From contig CM033714.1 of assembly GCA_019671005.1 (NCBI GenBank), positions 60,435,741-60,499,740 of the forward strand: 64,000 bases of DNA, written 5' to 3'. Made by a program: the position numbers and the translations under genes. The notes beneath the pieces are model-generated. The model was not told the DNA's origin. It saw nothing but the letters and a program-made list of their open reading frames with translations, and did no database searches. Below, in pieces: positions 33,711-44,339 of the stretch; the stretch's first letter is position 1; each line of letters begins with the position of its first letter. This DNA is from Hibiscus mutabilis (lineage: Eukaryota > Streptophyta > Magnoliopsida > Malvales > Malvaceae).

Positions 33711-36240
33711 TGGGCATTAAAAGAGGGTTTCCAACTTTAAATCAAACTCTACTTTTATCTTAAACTCTAGATACATTTTTCACCTATATAAACCCATCCA
33801 AACCTTTTAATTCTTCACAAATCATCAAAATCTTTTGAGAGCTTTTGGGTTATTCATCAAACCCTAGCGAATTCATCAAGATTTTTGCATCATCATCTCC
33901 TCATTCATCCATAATCCCATACTCAAGGTATAAACTTCTTTTCTTTATTTTTTTAATTTCGTTCTTATTTTTACTTTTTTTCGTTTCAAATTTATATATT
34001 TAGTATTTATATGAATTGTTTTTCAAAAATTTTGTAAAATCTTTTTCAAATATGAAATTTATTGGTTCAAATATTAAATTATATCATATATTTTTCAACT
34101 CTGTTTTTCAGTTTTCTTTTTACCAAAAATTATTTTTATACTTGTATATGATTTTAAACTATACAATATAGTTTTTTTAATACCTTGATCATTGAATTGT
34201 TCATTGGATCGAATTTGATGATTTATGCATACATTTTTTTGGGCAAAAGGTCAAAAAATAGCCCCCCAACGTTTCACCATTTGGTCATTTTAGCCCTATT
34301 CTTTTTTTTGGTGCAAACAAGCACCCAACGTTTCATTTTTTGTTCAAATTTCACCCTTGTTGGATGGAAACCGTTAGTCAAAAAAAGGTCAACGCTTGAG
34401 GCTGGCATGGCATGTCTGCATAGCATGGGGAGATGATATGGCGATACCATGTGGCACTTTGCTGATGTGCATTTTTAAAAAATTTAAAAAATATTTTTTA
34501 AATATTTCTAACCAATCGGATAGTGCCACGTCAGTAAAGTGCTACGTGGCATCGCCACATCATCTCCCCATGCCATTCAAATATGCCAGGTCAGCCTCAG
34601 GCGTAGACCGTTAGTTGAATAACAGTTTCCATCCAACAAGGGTGAAATTTGAACGAAAAATGAAATGTTGGGTGCTTGTTTGCACCAAAAAAAGAATAGG
34701 GCTAAAATGACCAAATGGTGAAACAATGGGGGCTATTTTTAACCTTTTGCCTTTTTGTGGTTTGATTTTGATTTCAAGTCTTGTTTTGGGTCCTAAGAAA
34801 AGACAAAGAAAAGATATGGTATCTAGTTTCAATCCTCCTAAACAAAATCCTGAAATTCATGGTAATAGACCCAACCTCACCCATATTTTCCAAAATTGTT
34901 TTAATGAGCCAAGATTTCCAAATGTTATGGATCGTTTTAAACATTATCAAGGTTTTAAAATCCTCCGTGAGTGCATTGTTTCGATCCTGTTTTTATCTTC
35001 CGAAAGATTTCAATTTAAATATCTTGAGTTGATGCAATAATAGAAGTTCATGCAATTTTTAGCCTTAACTGGGATCTTACACCAAAACCTTGTTTTGATT
35101 TTTTACTCCAATGCCCGATGTGTTTATAATCTAGATAAATCTGAAGTTGTTGCTATCGAATCTTATCTTATGGGTAAAAAGTTTCAAATTAATTCTTCGG
35201 TTTTAGCAAATTTTTTGGGTTTTGAGGATGTAGGAATTGATAATGAGGACTCATTGGGACATGTTCTTGGTGGCTCCGTAACCGTGCTTGATGCTCATGA
35301 TCGCATCCTTCACTTGCTTATCACTTGGTGGCTTCGCCCATCTGATGAAAAATTCTCAATGATCCGCTAAGTCGATGACTTTTGGATTCGTTGCTTCTAT
35401 GAGGGTAAGCAACCGAACCTTGCTCAAATTATGTTTGCGGAGATCATCTTTCTTGTGAAAAACCGCCATACAACTCTTGTTTCATCCTTCACCTATGGCA
35501 CCTCTTTAAGCTATTTGTTTCACAATATTAGAATTGATTGTTCTCATGATGTTGTTGAACCTCTCACTGATCCTATTGATGAGTGTTCTCTCCACCGAGC
35601 AAAGTTTTCATACTACAATGGAGAATAGATATGAGCTGCGGATCTACCTCAAGGCTTTCGACCCAATTTGATGGCAGTTCCTCAAGTGGTTTCCAATTCA
35701 AGAAGCTATGGTAGCCCAACCTTTCCTTTATGCTCTCATGGCTTATCTCGACGGGAAGTTTGCATTTTTAGACACTACCATGACCTCTAGTTTTGCCGCT
35801 ATTGACACTCTATTTACATCTTTGGAGGAAAAATTTACTTCCATTGAAAATCGCCAAGCTTCGATGGGTTTATCTCTTACCGCCTTTCATGGGGAGTGGT
35901 GACAATCTCTTGGACCCATGCCAATGATGAAGATGAGGATGAAGAAGAAGATGATGATGAAGACGCTCCTTAGGCTCTTGTATCTCATGACATATCATAT
36001 TAGGATTAGTTTTATGCACCTATGTCTTTATGTTATGAACTCTTATGTTTTGGTTTATTTCCTTTGGCTTATGTTTTTAAGTTTTAAGTTGGAGTTTATT
36101 ATGTTGCTTTGAACTATGCTTTGATTTTTTAATGAATATCTATGTTGTTTCCTTTAATGTTTGGAGTACCTTTAATGTTTATATCTTGCATTATTTATAT
36201 CCTATTGATTTTGATCTAACAAAAAGGGGAGAAGTAAAGA
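33711..36240 (+). pseudogene. Copia-borne accessory gene, copy 2, with leader and intron
   Basis: A leader-like tract (about 33780-33925: ctatataaacccatcc as TATA-like, then atcaaaccctagcgaattca) precedes a likely 5' intron from about 33928 to a tttcaag acceptor near 34780. A foldback element (34242-34751) lies in the intron. Coding resumes with VLGPKKRQRKDM, then RPNLTHIFQNCF (to a stop at 35038). Next come FYSNARCVYNLDKSEVVAIE and SYLMGKKF (35100-35180), a stop at 35368, WIRCFYEGKQPNLAQIMFAE (35390-35450), and a C-terminal part with FAAIDTLFTSLEEKF. The protein ends in an acidic run, DEDEDEEEDDDEDAP (about 35928-35970), after a shift near 35900. It matches the broken copy at 5121-7335. The fold is of the putative plant transposon protein type; its function is unknown. 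Confidence 0.6.
34242..34751. mobile_element. Foldback/MITE-like element A, almost perfectly palindromic
   Basis: Left arm ggcaaaaggtcaaaaaatag and onward (ccctattctttttttt) is inverted on the right as aaaaaaagaatagggctaaa, then ctatttttaaccttttgcc. Pairing extends to the centre (gatgatatggcgataccatg against gtggcatcgccacatcatc). The flanking 6-base tttttg (34236-34241, 34752-34757) may be a target duplication, although it is low complexity. The two inverted frames that read FIFCSNFTLVGWKPL and FIFRSNFTLVGWKLL are just the two arms. Confidence 0.8.
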
Positions 36241-36349
36241 GTACTTATAAATTTTTTAAAATATATCTTTTAGTCTTAGAGAAAGGGGGAGTATTTTAAA
36301 CCTACCTAAAAAATTCACTTTGGTTTTGTTATATCAAAAAGGGGGAGAT
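36217..36349 (+). other. Multiple polypurine tracts before the copia 3' LTR
   Basis: aaaaaggggagaag (36221-36234), agaaagggggag (36280-36291) and aaaaagggggagat (36336-36349); the last abuts the LTR. Several such tracts in a row are a trait of Sireviruses. Confidence 0.7.
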
Positions 36350-37577
36350 TGTAAAACATATATTTTATTTTGATATAACAAAGAGTTTAAGGACCAATTT
36401 GTAAAATTGGATAAATTTTTAAGTATTCAAAAGTCTCACAAAATGACAAGGATTTGAACCTAAAATTGTTTCTAAGTTAAAAACTTAAAACCCCAAAATT
36501 TCCTAAGTGTTTTTATACTCAAATAACCAAAAATGCCCAGGCATATCGATACGCTTCTGAGCGTTTCAATATGACTTTTGACTACTGGAATTTTAATCAC
36601 AAAAATGTACCGATTGTCCCCTATCGATACGGCCTTCATCTGGGTTTGTGTTCTTGGTTATGAGTATCGATACGGACTTCACTGTATCGATACAGGGTGT
36701 TGAGATTTTAAAATTTTTGCATTTAATTTTATTACCGTTGCCTTGTCAGTTATTGGAATCACCAATCTTTAAATTTTAGTTAACCCGTATCGATACGCCC
36801 CTTAGGCATACCTATGCATTTTTCACTAGACTTTTTCCTCAGATTCTAGTGAGAAAAAATCGTTCCGATACGACCTATTCGTATCGATACGCCCCTACTT
36901 TTACACTATGTCCGTTTTGATACGCCTTTGTACAACGGCTCTTTCTTCTTTTGACATGTACTGATATGAATGTTCGTGTACCGATACGGTTGGTCACCAA
37001 ACAATATTTATTGCGGGAAAATGGTCTCCAGCGGCTCTATTGATGATCTCAACCACCCAAATGGTTAGAAATCAATGAGGGGATATAAAATCAAGTTCTC
37101 AAAGCTTCAAGAATAAGAAGTCAACAAGTCTAAAGCATTCAAGCAAAATTCCAACTTACTTTGAGCCTATTAGAGTCATATCCTTTGTAACCCACTTGTG
37201 TTGAGCAAATTTGTAATTCTTTATTTCAAGTTGGGTTGAGTGTACTTGTATTTAGGCAAAACATTTACCTTTGATAGGTTTTCATTAGCTTTCCATCTTG
37301 TTGTAAAAGAAAGTGAGTTTGATCAAGCTTTGGGTAGAAAGCTTTGATCTTTGTAACGGTTTCCTCCTAAACCTAGAAAAGGGGAAGAATTTCTTAGTGA
37401 AGTTGTTTGAAATCCTTAGTGGGGAGCTAAGGTAGTGGATGTAGAGCTTGTTAGAAGCTTGAACCACTATAAATTCCTTGTGTCACATTTTCATTTATCA
37501 TTTTGCTCCCCTCCAATTTTTTAATTGCCAATTTACCCCCCCTCTTGGCCAAACTGAGTTGATTAATCATCCCAACA
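36350..37577 (+). repeat. Copia 3' LTR
   Basis: TGTAAAACATAT...CATCCCAACA, direct copy of 7923-9135. It has the same cluster of gtatcgatac motifs (36540-36990) and a TATAAAA near 37084-37090. It carries an extra tract (37155-37195, tcctttgtaacccac) absent from the 5' copy. Confidence 0.87.
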
Positions 37578-37582
37578 TATAC

Positions 37583-37987
37583 TTTTAAGTTTAATTTTTT
37601 TTATAAATACTTGTATTGATTTGTTAGTATGATATTTGAAGGGAAAAAATCACGATCGAGATTAATCTCTTTAATATATTCTTTTGGCGATAAACTTTAA
37701 TATATATCTAAATATTTCACCCTTCAAAGTTAAAACTAACTTCAAATCACTAATTTTTTTTGTTTGAATTATGTATTATAAACTTTTAAATTTTATGTGT
37801 TTAATATGTGATTTTTTAATTTTAAAATTTTTTTAAAAAAAATTATGAGCCGGGTACCTGTTACCTGATTATCCGAGTACCTGGGTTTTATGGGTACTCG
37901 AATAACGAGTACCCGGATATAACGGGCCAGGACACGAGCCGGCAAAGGAGGTACCCGGATCCGGGTACCCGACAATGAACACCCCTA
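37583..37987. mobile_element. Right half of the hAT-like MITE
   Basis: Continues after the copia's right target duplication (tatac, 37578-37582). Contains gggtacccg/gtacccgg runs complementary in style to the left half and ends TGAACACCCCTA at 37987, the inverted partner of 7624-7635. Confidence 0.65.
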
Positions 37988-38389
37988 GCTACTGGCTCTC
38001 GTTGCTTCGTCTCAACTCCTTAAAACTAGGACGACATAAGATACAATACCAAAATAATTGTCTCATAATAAAATAAAATCCAAATTCAATATCAAAGTAA
38101 AATCCTCATCGACAATTCAAATTTATTTTGATCGAAAGAGTTATAATTCTATTATTCATTATTATGTTGTCTAATATAAAACTATTTAAATCCATTAGGT
38201 ATTTAAAGTACGTTCACATATACATAATGGGATTTAAATAATTTTATGCTCACCTCTAATAGAAGAGTTTTGGAATGTGATTCTGGGCTTGGTTGATTCA
38301 TAGGGTTGAACTCGAGACAACGATGATGATTAATTAAAGATTAAAAAACTTAGAAAATAAAAAGATGAAAGAGTTATTCTCAAATTCTA
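37988..38389. other. No recognisable gene
   Basis: AT-rich flank to the right of the MITE. Its first 8 bases, gctactgg, resemble the left flank gttgctgg. Confidence 0.4.
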
Positions 38390-38695
38390 ATTTTGTTTTA
38401 AAATATAATTAATTATATGTCGAGTTCTTGAGAATTTAAATATTTATTTAAAAGTCATTAATAATATTTTTACAAGGTTAAAAGTACTCAAAAATCCGAT
38501 TTGGCCTTTGAGTACTGGTACGACCTTATAGGCGTACCGGTACGGATTTTTTCTAAAATTCCAGTGAGCTCTTTCTGTACCGGTACGACACTTGTACCGA
38601 TGCGGTTGAACTTAGAGTACTGATACGCCTTGGTCAAGTACCGATACCCTCTGTATTAGAAAATAACTCTTTCTATTTTTGAACAGGTACTGATT
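38390..38695 (+). repeat. LTR-like fragment of an older copia relative (right partner)
   Basis: Contains tttttacaaggttaaaagtactcaaaaatccgatttgg, shown here only as its first part tttttacaaggttaaaagta. The same order of words occurs at 5031-5090. It then carries gtaccggtacg, tgtaccggtacgac and gtaccgatacc motifs spaced like the copia LTR (ttccagtgagc...ctgtaccg). It lies in the same orientation as 4867-5120. These two pieces may be LTR remnants of one older copia whose middle was lost or displaced. Confidence 0.4.
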
Positions 38696-39119
38696 AGATC
38701 AGAAGGCCAAAAAGAATTAGGATTGGATATATTCCTTTCATATAAATTCAACTATCATTCAAGATTAAAAAGAAGTAAATTAACAAATTACTAGTAACTT
38801 GAATCTCCACTGAGTTGCAGCAAGGGAAAAATCACAAAACAACAATAATTGTGAATAAGATAAAAGTAAATTAGGTACAAAACTAACTTCATACAATCTG
38901 AAAGAAGAACTCTCATCTTTATTCTCATTAAAACTTAACAGTATTTCCTACATATAACTAGTATTTCCTGCATGAATAACTAGAATAACATAACTAAACT
39001 AAATCTCCCAATGGACACACAAAAGAAGGAAAACTGCGACCCTCATACACCATGCGGTAGTTACAAAGGCTTAGAAGATCATAATCCCAAGATATGACAA
39101 TAACTTATCACCTTGTTCA
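38696..39119. other. No recognisable gene
   Basis: AT-rich sequence with no domain. Its right part may be the 3' untranslated end of the FAR1-like gene reading leftward. Confidence 0.35.
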
Positions 39120-41900
39120 GATGGTGTGATTTTTGGACGAGACCGCACACTACCAATCCTTATTTGGTTGCCAATCTAAAATAGTTGGATCTTTTTCCAT
39201 ATTTTTCAATTCATTAGTATATGTAGTCTATAAAAAATATTATCAACATACATAACAACAAAGAGTAATTACTATTATAGTTCATATTTAATTACCTTAT
39301 ATATGTTGTCTTTTTTGTATATGTCGAGCATGTATCTAGCTAATTTTGATATTTGAAGTGCATCAATATGCTTCATATCCTGATCAAAAGGCTTGTTCGG
39401 AGAAGATTCAAAGGTTTTATGCAAGTCCAACGTGACATCTTCATCATATGAAACATGTGTTGGGTTAGACGATGAAGCTTGGCACTTAGTTCTCTTGGGT
39501 TTCCCTCTTCCTGTTTCAAGAACTATAGGATCTCCAATTCCAAGAAGCTCTCCGCTTTTATTGGTTCTCTTTTTACATCCTACTTTCACCGCTTGCAATT
39601 TGAGACTTATTTTTGCAAATTGATCTTTAATCTCATTGAAATTTTTAAATGTCTATGATGCACGGTAACATATAGTCATACTATAAGAGGCTAGATGGAA
39701 TACTTGGCTTGAACTGTTGTTGGATTATTATCTTCGACATATTCATTCTTCTTTTTGTAATCCAACATCTTTCTTCACATAAATAGTCCATTGCTTCATT
39801 ATACAACCTCAAGGTATTTCATTTGCCTTTTCATATTTCAACACGGCAAACATATGACGATATGAAAATCCAACGGACTCCAACTTCATACAACAAAAGT
39901 ATATGATATCATGTATGGTATCTTTAAGTACAAGATACAACTCTTTTTTATCATGCTATAACCAATAACACATGCACTCATTTTGTAGTTCCCTTTTGAC
40001 CAAATAATAACCCTCATAGGATATTTCTTTGCACAATGTAGCCAAAGCATTTCTTGTATATACTTGGGCTGAATTACTTTTTAAAGTTGCCAACACACCG
40101 TCACAATACGGTTGTTCATCCATTGTTTTATAGTCTTGATGACATTCCTTTCATCTTAGATATTGTAGTTGTTTATGATAGTACTCAACAAATCGATACA
40201 CATTACCTTTTTGCCCAACCAAGTTTTAAGTGTTCTATTCATTGACTCACACCGTTGAGTAGTCCTCATTGTTGCAAACCAAACTATTTAATAATTTTTT
40301 AAATGAATAAATAAAAATAATATAAAATACAATTAAAGTGTATATAATGTTATCTGCGTAAAAATATCCTTGCAAATATGCTTCTTCCCATTTCTCTTTA
40401 TCTTCATACAATTCTTGTATCCATCTTTCTTCATTCAGCTTTGTGTTTGTCCACTAATTCTTTTCAAGCTCTTTCAAAATCTGATGGCATTCTACACTTG
40501 TCAGCACATCTCATAAACCCATCAAGAAAATTGTTATTAGAATTATACTGCATGTTCCTCATGATACGCCATAAACACAATCTATGTTTTGCCTCTGGTA
40601 GTACTTGAGAAATGGCATTTTGTCATGACCTTATCTCTATTAGTAATAACAGTAAGTGGTCTGTAGTCATATTCCACTTCAATTAATTGTTGTGACACCC
40701 ACACATAGGTATTCTCTTTCTCATTAACCACCAATGCACATCCAAATGCCACTGTGTTTCGATGATGATTGACACCAACAAAAATAACAAACGACTTGTT
40801 ATATGTGTTGCACTTGTAAGTCGTATCAAATGCAAGTACTCGACTGAATTCTTTATAGTCGGTGCGTGATATACCATCGCACCAAAATAATTTCTCTAAG
40901 TTTTTGATTCATCTCTCGTATGTCTAAAAAAGATCAAATTCTTCATTTTTATATAAATACGACATCACCGTTTCAACATCACCATCTTGCACTTCTTCTC
41001 GTTTGATTCTATATAGATAGTTGTACAAATTCTTCGGTAGAACTCCAACATTCTCAATTGAACCAGCTTCATTCACGAAATTTCGCATCATTTTACTTGG
41101 AGCAATTCCAGAGTTGTGCATGCTCTTAATCTTAATTTCGTCTAACTCGCTAATTTTCGGAATGACCTACAAAATCAATCATTAAAGAACATTAAATTTA
41201 TGTATATAAGCTAGAAGTTAGTATGTAACAATTTACTTATTGATGAATTACATACCTGATGTAAGCAACTTGTGTAGGCTTCACTATTTCATGGTTATGT
41301 TCTGCATGGAATTTAGCAACTTTCCAATATTGATATCGTTCGTGAAATTTGAATTTAATCAGTGTTTCACATCCAACTTTGTTCACCGGTCTTTGTCCAC
41401 ATTTTCTACTTGGCAAGTTAATCCACCTTTCCTCTCTATATCCCTCATTGCGACACAATAGTTTCTTTGAAATCATGTAACCACCATTTTGAATTCTCAC
41501 TATCTGGCTCATTCGAACTCCAAAACCTTTCACCTTTGATAGGTATAATAAAACTCAATGCAATCATCTAAAGCCTTCCACTTTAGCATATCCATGTCAT
41601 TCTCATCGTAATCTTGTAAGTGTAAACTACACCATTGGCCACCGAACTATTAGGGCGTACCTATTTTAACCACTGAACAACCGAACTCGTTAATCAGACC
41701 ACCAAAGTTATTAAATTAACCTATTTTGACCACTGCCATTAAAAAACTAACGAATGAGTGAAGTGGCAGTTAACGAAAATTTTTAAAATTACACATTTAA
41801 TCCATATTATTTACCTGTTATATCAATTTGGTCCTAATTTTAATTTAATTAAATAAAATTAATCAACCAACCAAATGACGACACGTGTCATCACCTAATT

Positions 41901-41966
41901 GGGAGAATTGAACCTAGGACCTAAGGGTGTTATACCCACACCTTTACCACTGCACCAACCTGCTCT
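41901..41966 (-). other. tRNA-like Pol III promoter tract, left arm of foldback B
   Basis: On the minus strand, an A box TGGTGCAGTGG (41957-41947) fits TRGYNNARNNG at every position. A B box GTTCAATTC (41913-41905) fits GWTCRANNC at every position, 33 bases downstream. The spacing suits Pol III. The tract does not fold into a good tRNA, so it is a tRNA-derived (SINE-like) sequence rather than a tRNA gene. Confidence 0.6.
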
Positions 41967-42490
41967 TAATGATATAAAATGCACCCTTTTATATACATAT
42001 CTTATACTGTAGTAAAGGTTAGGGAAAATGTAAAAAAATTGGTTAAAATGTGACTCGAACCTAAATCACTCGAGATGTGTAAAATCACACAAACCACCAA
42101 ATCAAATCAAGTAATTAATTAAAATTAAAAACATTTTAAATATATTTAAAGTAGTTATTAAAGCAAGATTGAAAATGAAAATAGATTTATTATTTTTTAT
42201 TTTGAAATTAAATCGAATACTTAAAGTGGTTATTAAATATTAGATTTAAAAAATATTTGATTTAAAAGAAAAAATTGATTTAAAATATTTGAATATTTTT
42301 TCTTTTCATATTTAAATTAAATCAAATATTTATTAAAATATTAAATATTTGAATATTTGGTAGATTGTGTGATTTTACACATCTCAAGTGATTTAGGTTC
42401 TTGTCACATTTCAACCATTTTTACTTTTTTCTCCTAACCTTTAGTGCAGTATAATATATGTATACAAAATGGTGTATTTTATATCACCAA

Positions 42491-42558
42491 GAGTAGGTTG
42501 GTGTAGTGGTAAATGTGTGGGTATAACACCCTTAAGTCCTATGTTTGATTCTCCCCAA
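42491..42558 (+). other. tRNA-like Pol III promoter tract, right arm of foldback B
   Basis: Inverted copy of the left tract. The A box TGGTGTAGTGG (42499-42509) is intact. The B box GTTTGATTC (42543-42551) has one change from consensus. It reads outward, to the right. Confidence 0.55.
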
Positions 42559-43159
42559 TGCCATTTCATCCATCTTTAATTTTTCTTTAACCAGGTGATG
42601 ACACGTGTCACCACCTGATTGGAGGAAAAAGTATATTAAATAAAAATAAATTAAAATTTGAGTCACCCATCCATTAGTTTTTTAACAGCGGTGGTCAAAA
42701 TATGTCAATTTAATAACTTTAGTGGTCTGATTGACGAGTTCGATAGTTCGGTGGTCAAAATAGGCACGCCCTAATAGTTCGGTGGTCACTTGTGTAGTTT
42801 ACCCATATCTAATTCTTTCTCAATCTTGTTGCATATATTTTCGTCAATGAAGTAGTCAATAGTCTTCTCATCATCTATATGTTTTTCATTATCAATATTA
42901 CATTCAATTTGCTATTCTTCAGTATAAGTTTTACAATATGATTCACTTTTGTCGTCATCTTTATCCTGATTATGGCCATCTTCATCCTGATTATAACACT
43001 CAAACTCTGTATTTTCAATTTTGGTATCTTGATTATCAATCATCTCTAACAATTCTATAATTTAAAAAATAAAAAAAACAACATTATTACAATGGTGAAT
43101 GACGAGAGAATCGAACTTAACACAAAATTCCAAATTCTGTCAATAACTCAAACTTAATA

Positions 43160-43405
43160 CAAAATTTTAACTTGGAGTATCGGTACGATACCCTCGTGTA
43201 CTGGTACGCCATTTGGAAATATTTTTCAGTGAGCTATTTCAGTACCGGTACGCATCCAATACCGGTACTACCGGTATTTATTAAACAGCGTACCGGTACG
43301 AGATTCGGTTCTAGTTTGGGAATTAGTGTTCTAAATTGGGAATTAGGTTCTCAATTTGGGGAAATTTGAAAATTAGGGTTTGGGTGGTGGTTAGGGTTGG
43401 GAATA
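43160..43405 (-). repeat. Right inverted terminal segment of the Mutator-like element
   Basis: Reverse complement of 2095-2375: the block aaaccctaattttcaaattt plus ccccaaattgagaa, a cgctgtttaat word and the tatttccaaatggcgtacc end. Contains gtaccggtacg, gtactggtacg and gtatcggtacg motifs. The FAR1-like gene starts just inside it. Confidence 0.6.
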
Positions 43406-44339
43406 TGTATGTCAGTGGTTATTAGTGGATATCGTAACAACACGAAACGACGGCCAGGATCGAACGACGAGGAACAACGGCCAGGCTCCAAATCAAAATA
43501 AGATAGAAACGTTACCTTGCTGTGCGAATGGCAGGGAACGGCGACTAGGCTACAGCAGGGACGGAGGCGCGACAACGACAATCTCGCCAGTAGACAGTTC
43601 TGTAACTACAACGACGACTGAAATAGCGAGGAGAAAAAGATTTATTGACTATGGTTGGTATATGATCCAATTATTTGAAAATAAAGATTAAAAAATATAA
43701 TATAGTAAAAATATGAAAAATAATTTAATTCAAATTTTATTTTAAATAATTATTAATTGTACGTTGAATCTTTGACATTTTTAATTTTTATTAAAAAATT
43801 TAATGATATTCAGTTGTATTCAGTATTAGTGGTGTTCAGCGGTGTGCGACGCCCGTCGTAGAATTTTCCTAAATAAAAACTATGCATTTATGGTCTAATA
43901 TAAATCAGGATTAAAACAATGTGTTTTTATCCGTTCATATAGGTTTGGTGGACAATATAGGTCTGTTATTTATTATGTTATCTTGGAATCATCATATTTA
44001 CATATTCTTTCACTTTAAATACTATAATATATTTATTTTAAAAAGAGGTTAAAGTTCACAATTCCTATAACCAAAATAAGTCGAGTGATAATTTTATAGG
44101 AAACAGTGTCTCAAAGAAGTCTAATCCTAAAATGGATATAATATCAAGAATAGGAAGTTGATTGTAAGTCAAGGTAATGTACATAATAGAAATTTCTTAA
44201 GACATTACTCAGTATTATTTAAATGCCTTAGAAAAGAAAAGAAAGTGAAAAATGGAAATCCAATTTCGTATAGAAGCGAAACAGTAAATTAGCACAATTG
44301 TAGCAACCATTTCTTTGAAAACTTCTCTTTTTACATCTT
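43406..44339. other. No recognisable gene
   Basis: A GC-richer stretch at 43430-43640 (gacggccaggatcgaac and similar) is open on both strands by chance. The rest is AT-rich. Confidence 0.4.

Larger units (their letters stand above)
7923..37577 (+). mobile_element. Sirevirus-like Ty1-copia retrotransposon, split by two gypsy elements
   Basis: Two direct LTRs (7923-9135, 36350-37577) are flanked by the perfect 5-bp target duplication tatac (7918-7922, 37578-37582). The order on the plus strand is LTR, tRNA-Met-type primer site, gag (interrupted), protease, integrase, reverse transcriptase, RNase H, an accessory gene, several polypurine tracts, LTR. This is the order of Copia, with integrase before reverse transcriptase. 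The accessory region after pol and repeated ggggga polypurine tracts suggest the Sirevirus lineage. Removing gypsy A and gypsy B leaves about 10 kb. Stops, shifts and a deletion in reverse transcriptase make it non-autonomous now. Confidence 0.85.
41622..42802. mobile_element. Foldback element B with two tRNA-like arms, inserted in the FAR1 gene
   Basis: The ends gtaaactacac (41622) and gtgtagtttac (42802) are inverted. The arms continue as ggccaccgaactattagggc against gccctaatagttcggtggtc, then aacgagttcgg/cgttaatcag equivalents, and the tRNA-like tract described below. Each arm is about 450 bases, and the 270-base centre is AT-rich. A clean target duplication is not evident. Confidence 0.8.
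39120..43060 (-). pseudogene. FAR1-type (Mutator-related) transposase, degenerate
   Basis: Read leftward. An acidic N-terminus at 43060-42810 (MIDNQDTKIENTEFE, DEDGHNQDKDDDK) is followed, after a foldback insertion (41622-42802), by the FAR1 DNA-binding domain at 41600-41237. That domain has KGFGVRMSQ, LLCRNEGYREERW, RPVNKVGCETLIKF and FHAEHNHEIVKP. A linker at 41121-40924 has LPKNLYNYLYRIKREEVQDG. The DDE core at about 40880-40570 has VLAFDTTYKCNTYNKSF, VGVNHHRNTVAFGCAL and VITNRDKVM; the usual ITD is ITN here. TQRCESMNRTLKTWL follows at about 40250. The SWIM zinc finger (about 39920-39830) has FCCMKLESVGFSYRHMFAVL, where one ligand Cys is Tyr. The C-terminus is at 39598-39275 (ETGRGKPKRTKCQ). 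Stops and shifts between blocks show decay. FAR1/FHY3 proteins are domesticated relatives, but the location between inverted ends favours a transposon. Confidence 0.75.
2095..43405. mobile_element. Probable Mutator-like element, outermost layer of the nest
   Basis: The sequence at about 2095-2375 reappears in reverse complement at about 43160-43405, while a FAR1-type transposase reads inward from the right end. This is the arrangement of a Mutator-like element with long terminal inverted repeats. Subtracting the copia insertion (7923-37577) leaves roughly 11-12 kb. I could not find a convincing 9-bp target duplication outside the inverted ends, so the outer boundaries are approximate. The alternative is two related genes or elements that happen to face each other. 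Confidence 0.4.

Noticed and set aside
41901..42558. Two tRNA genes
   Set aside because: A and B boxes are present, but the acceptor and anticodon stems do not form convincingly and both copies lie in palindromic arms. They are treated as tRNA-derived sequence only.
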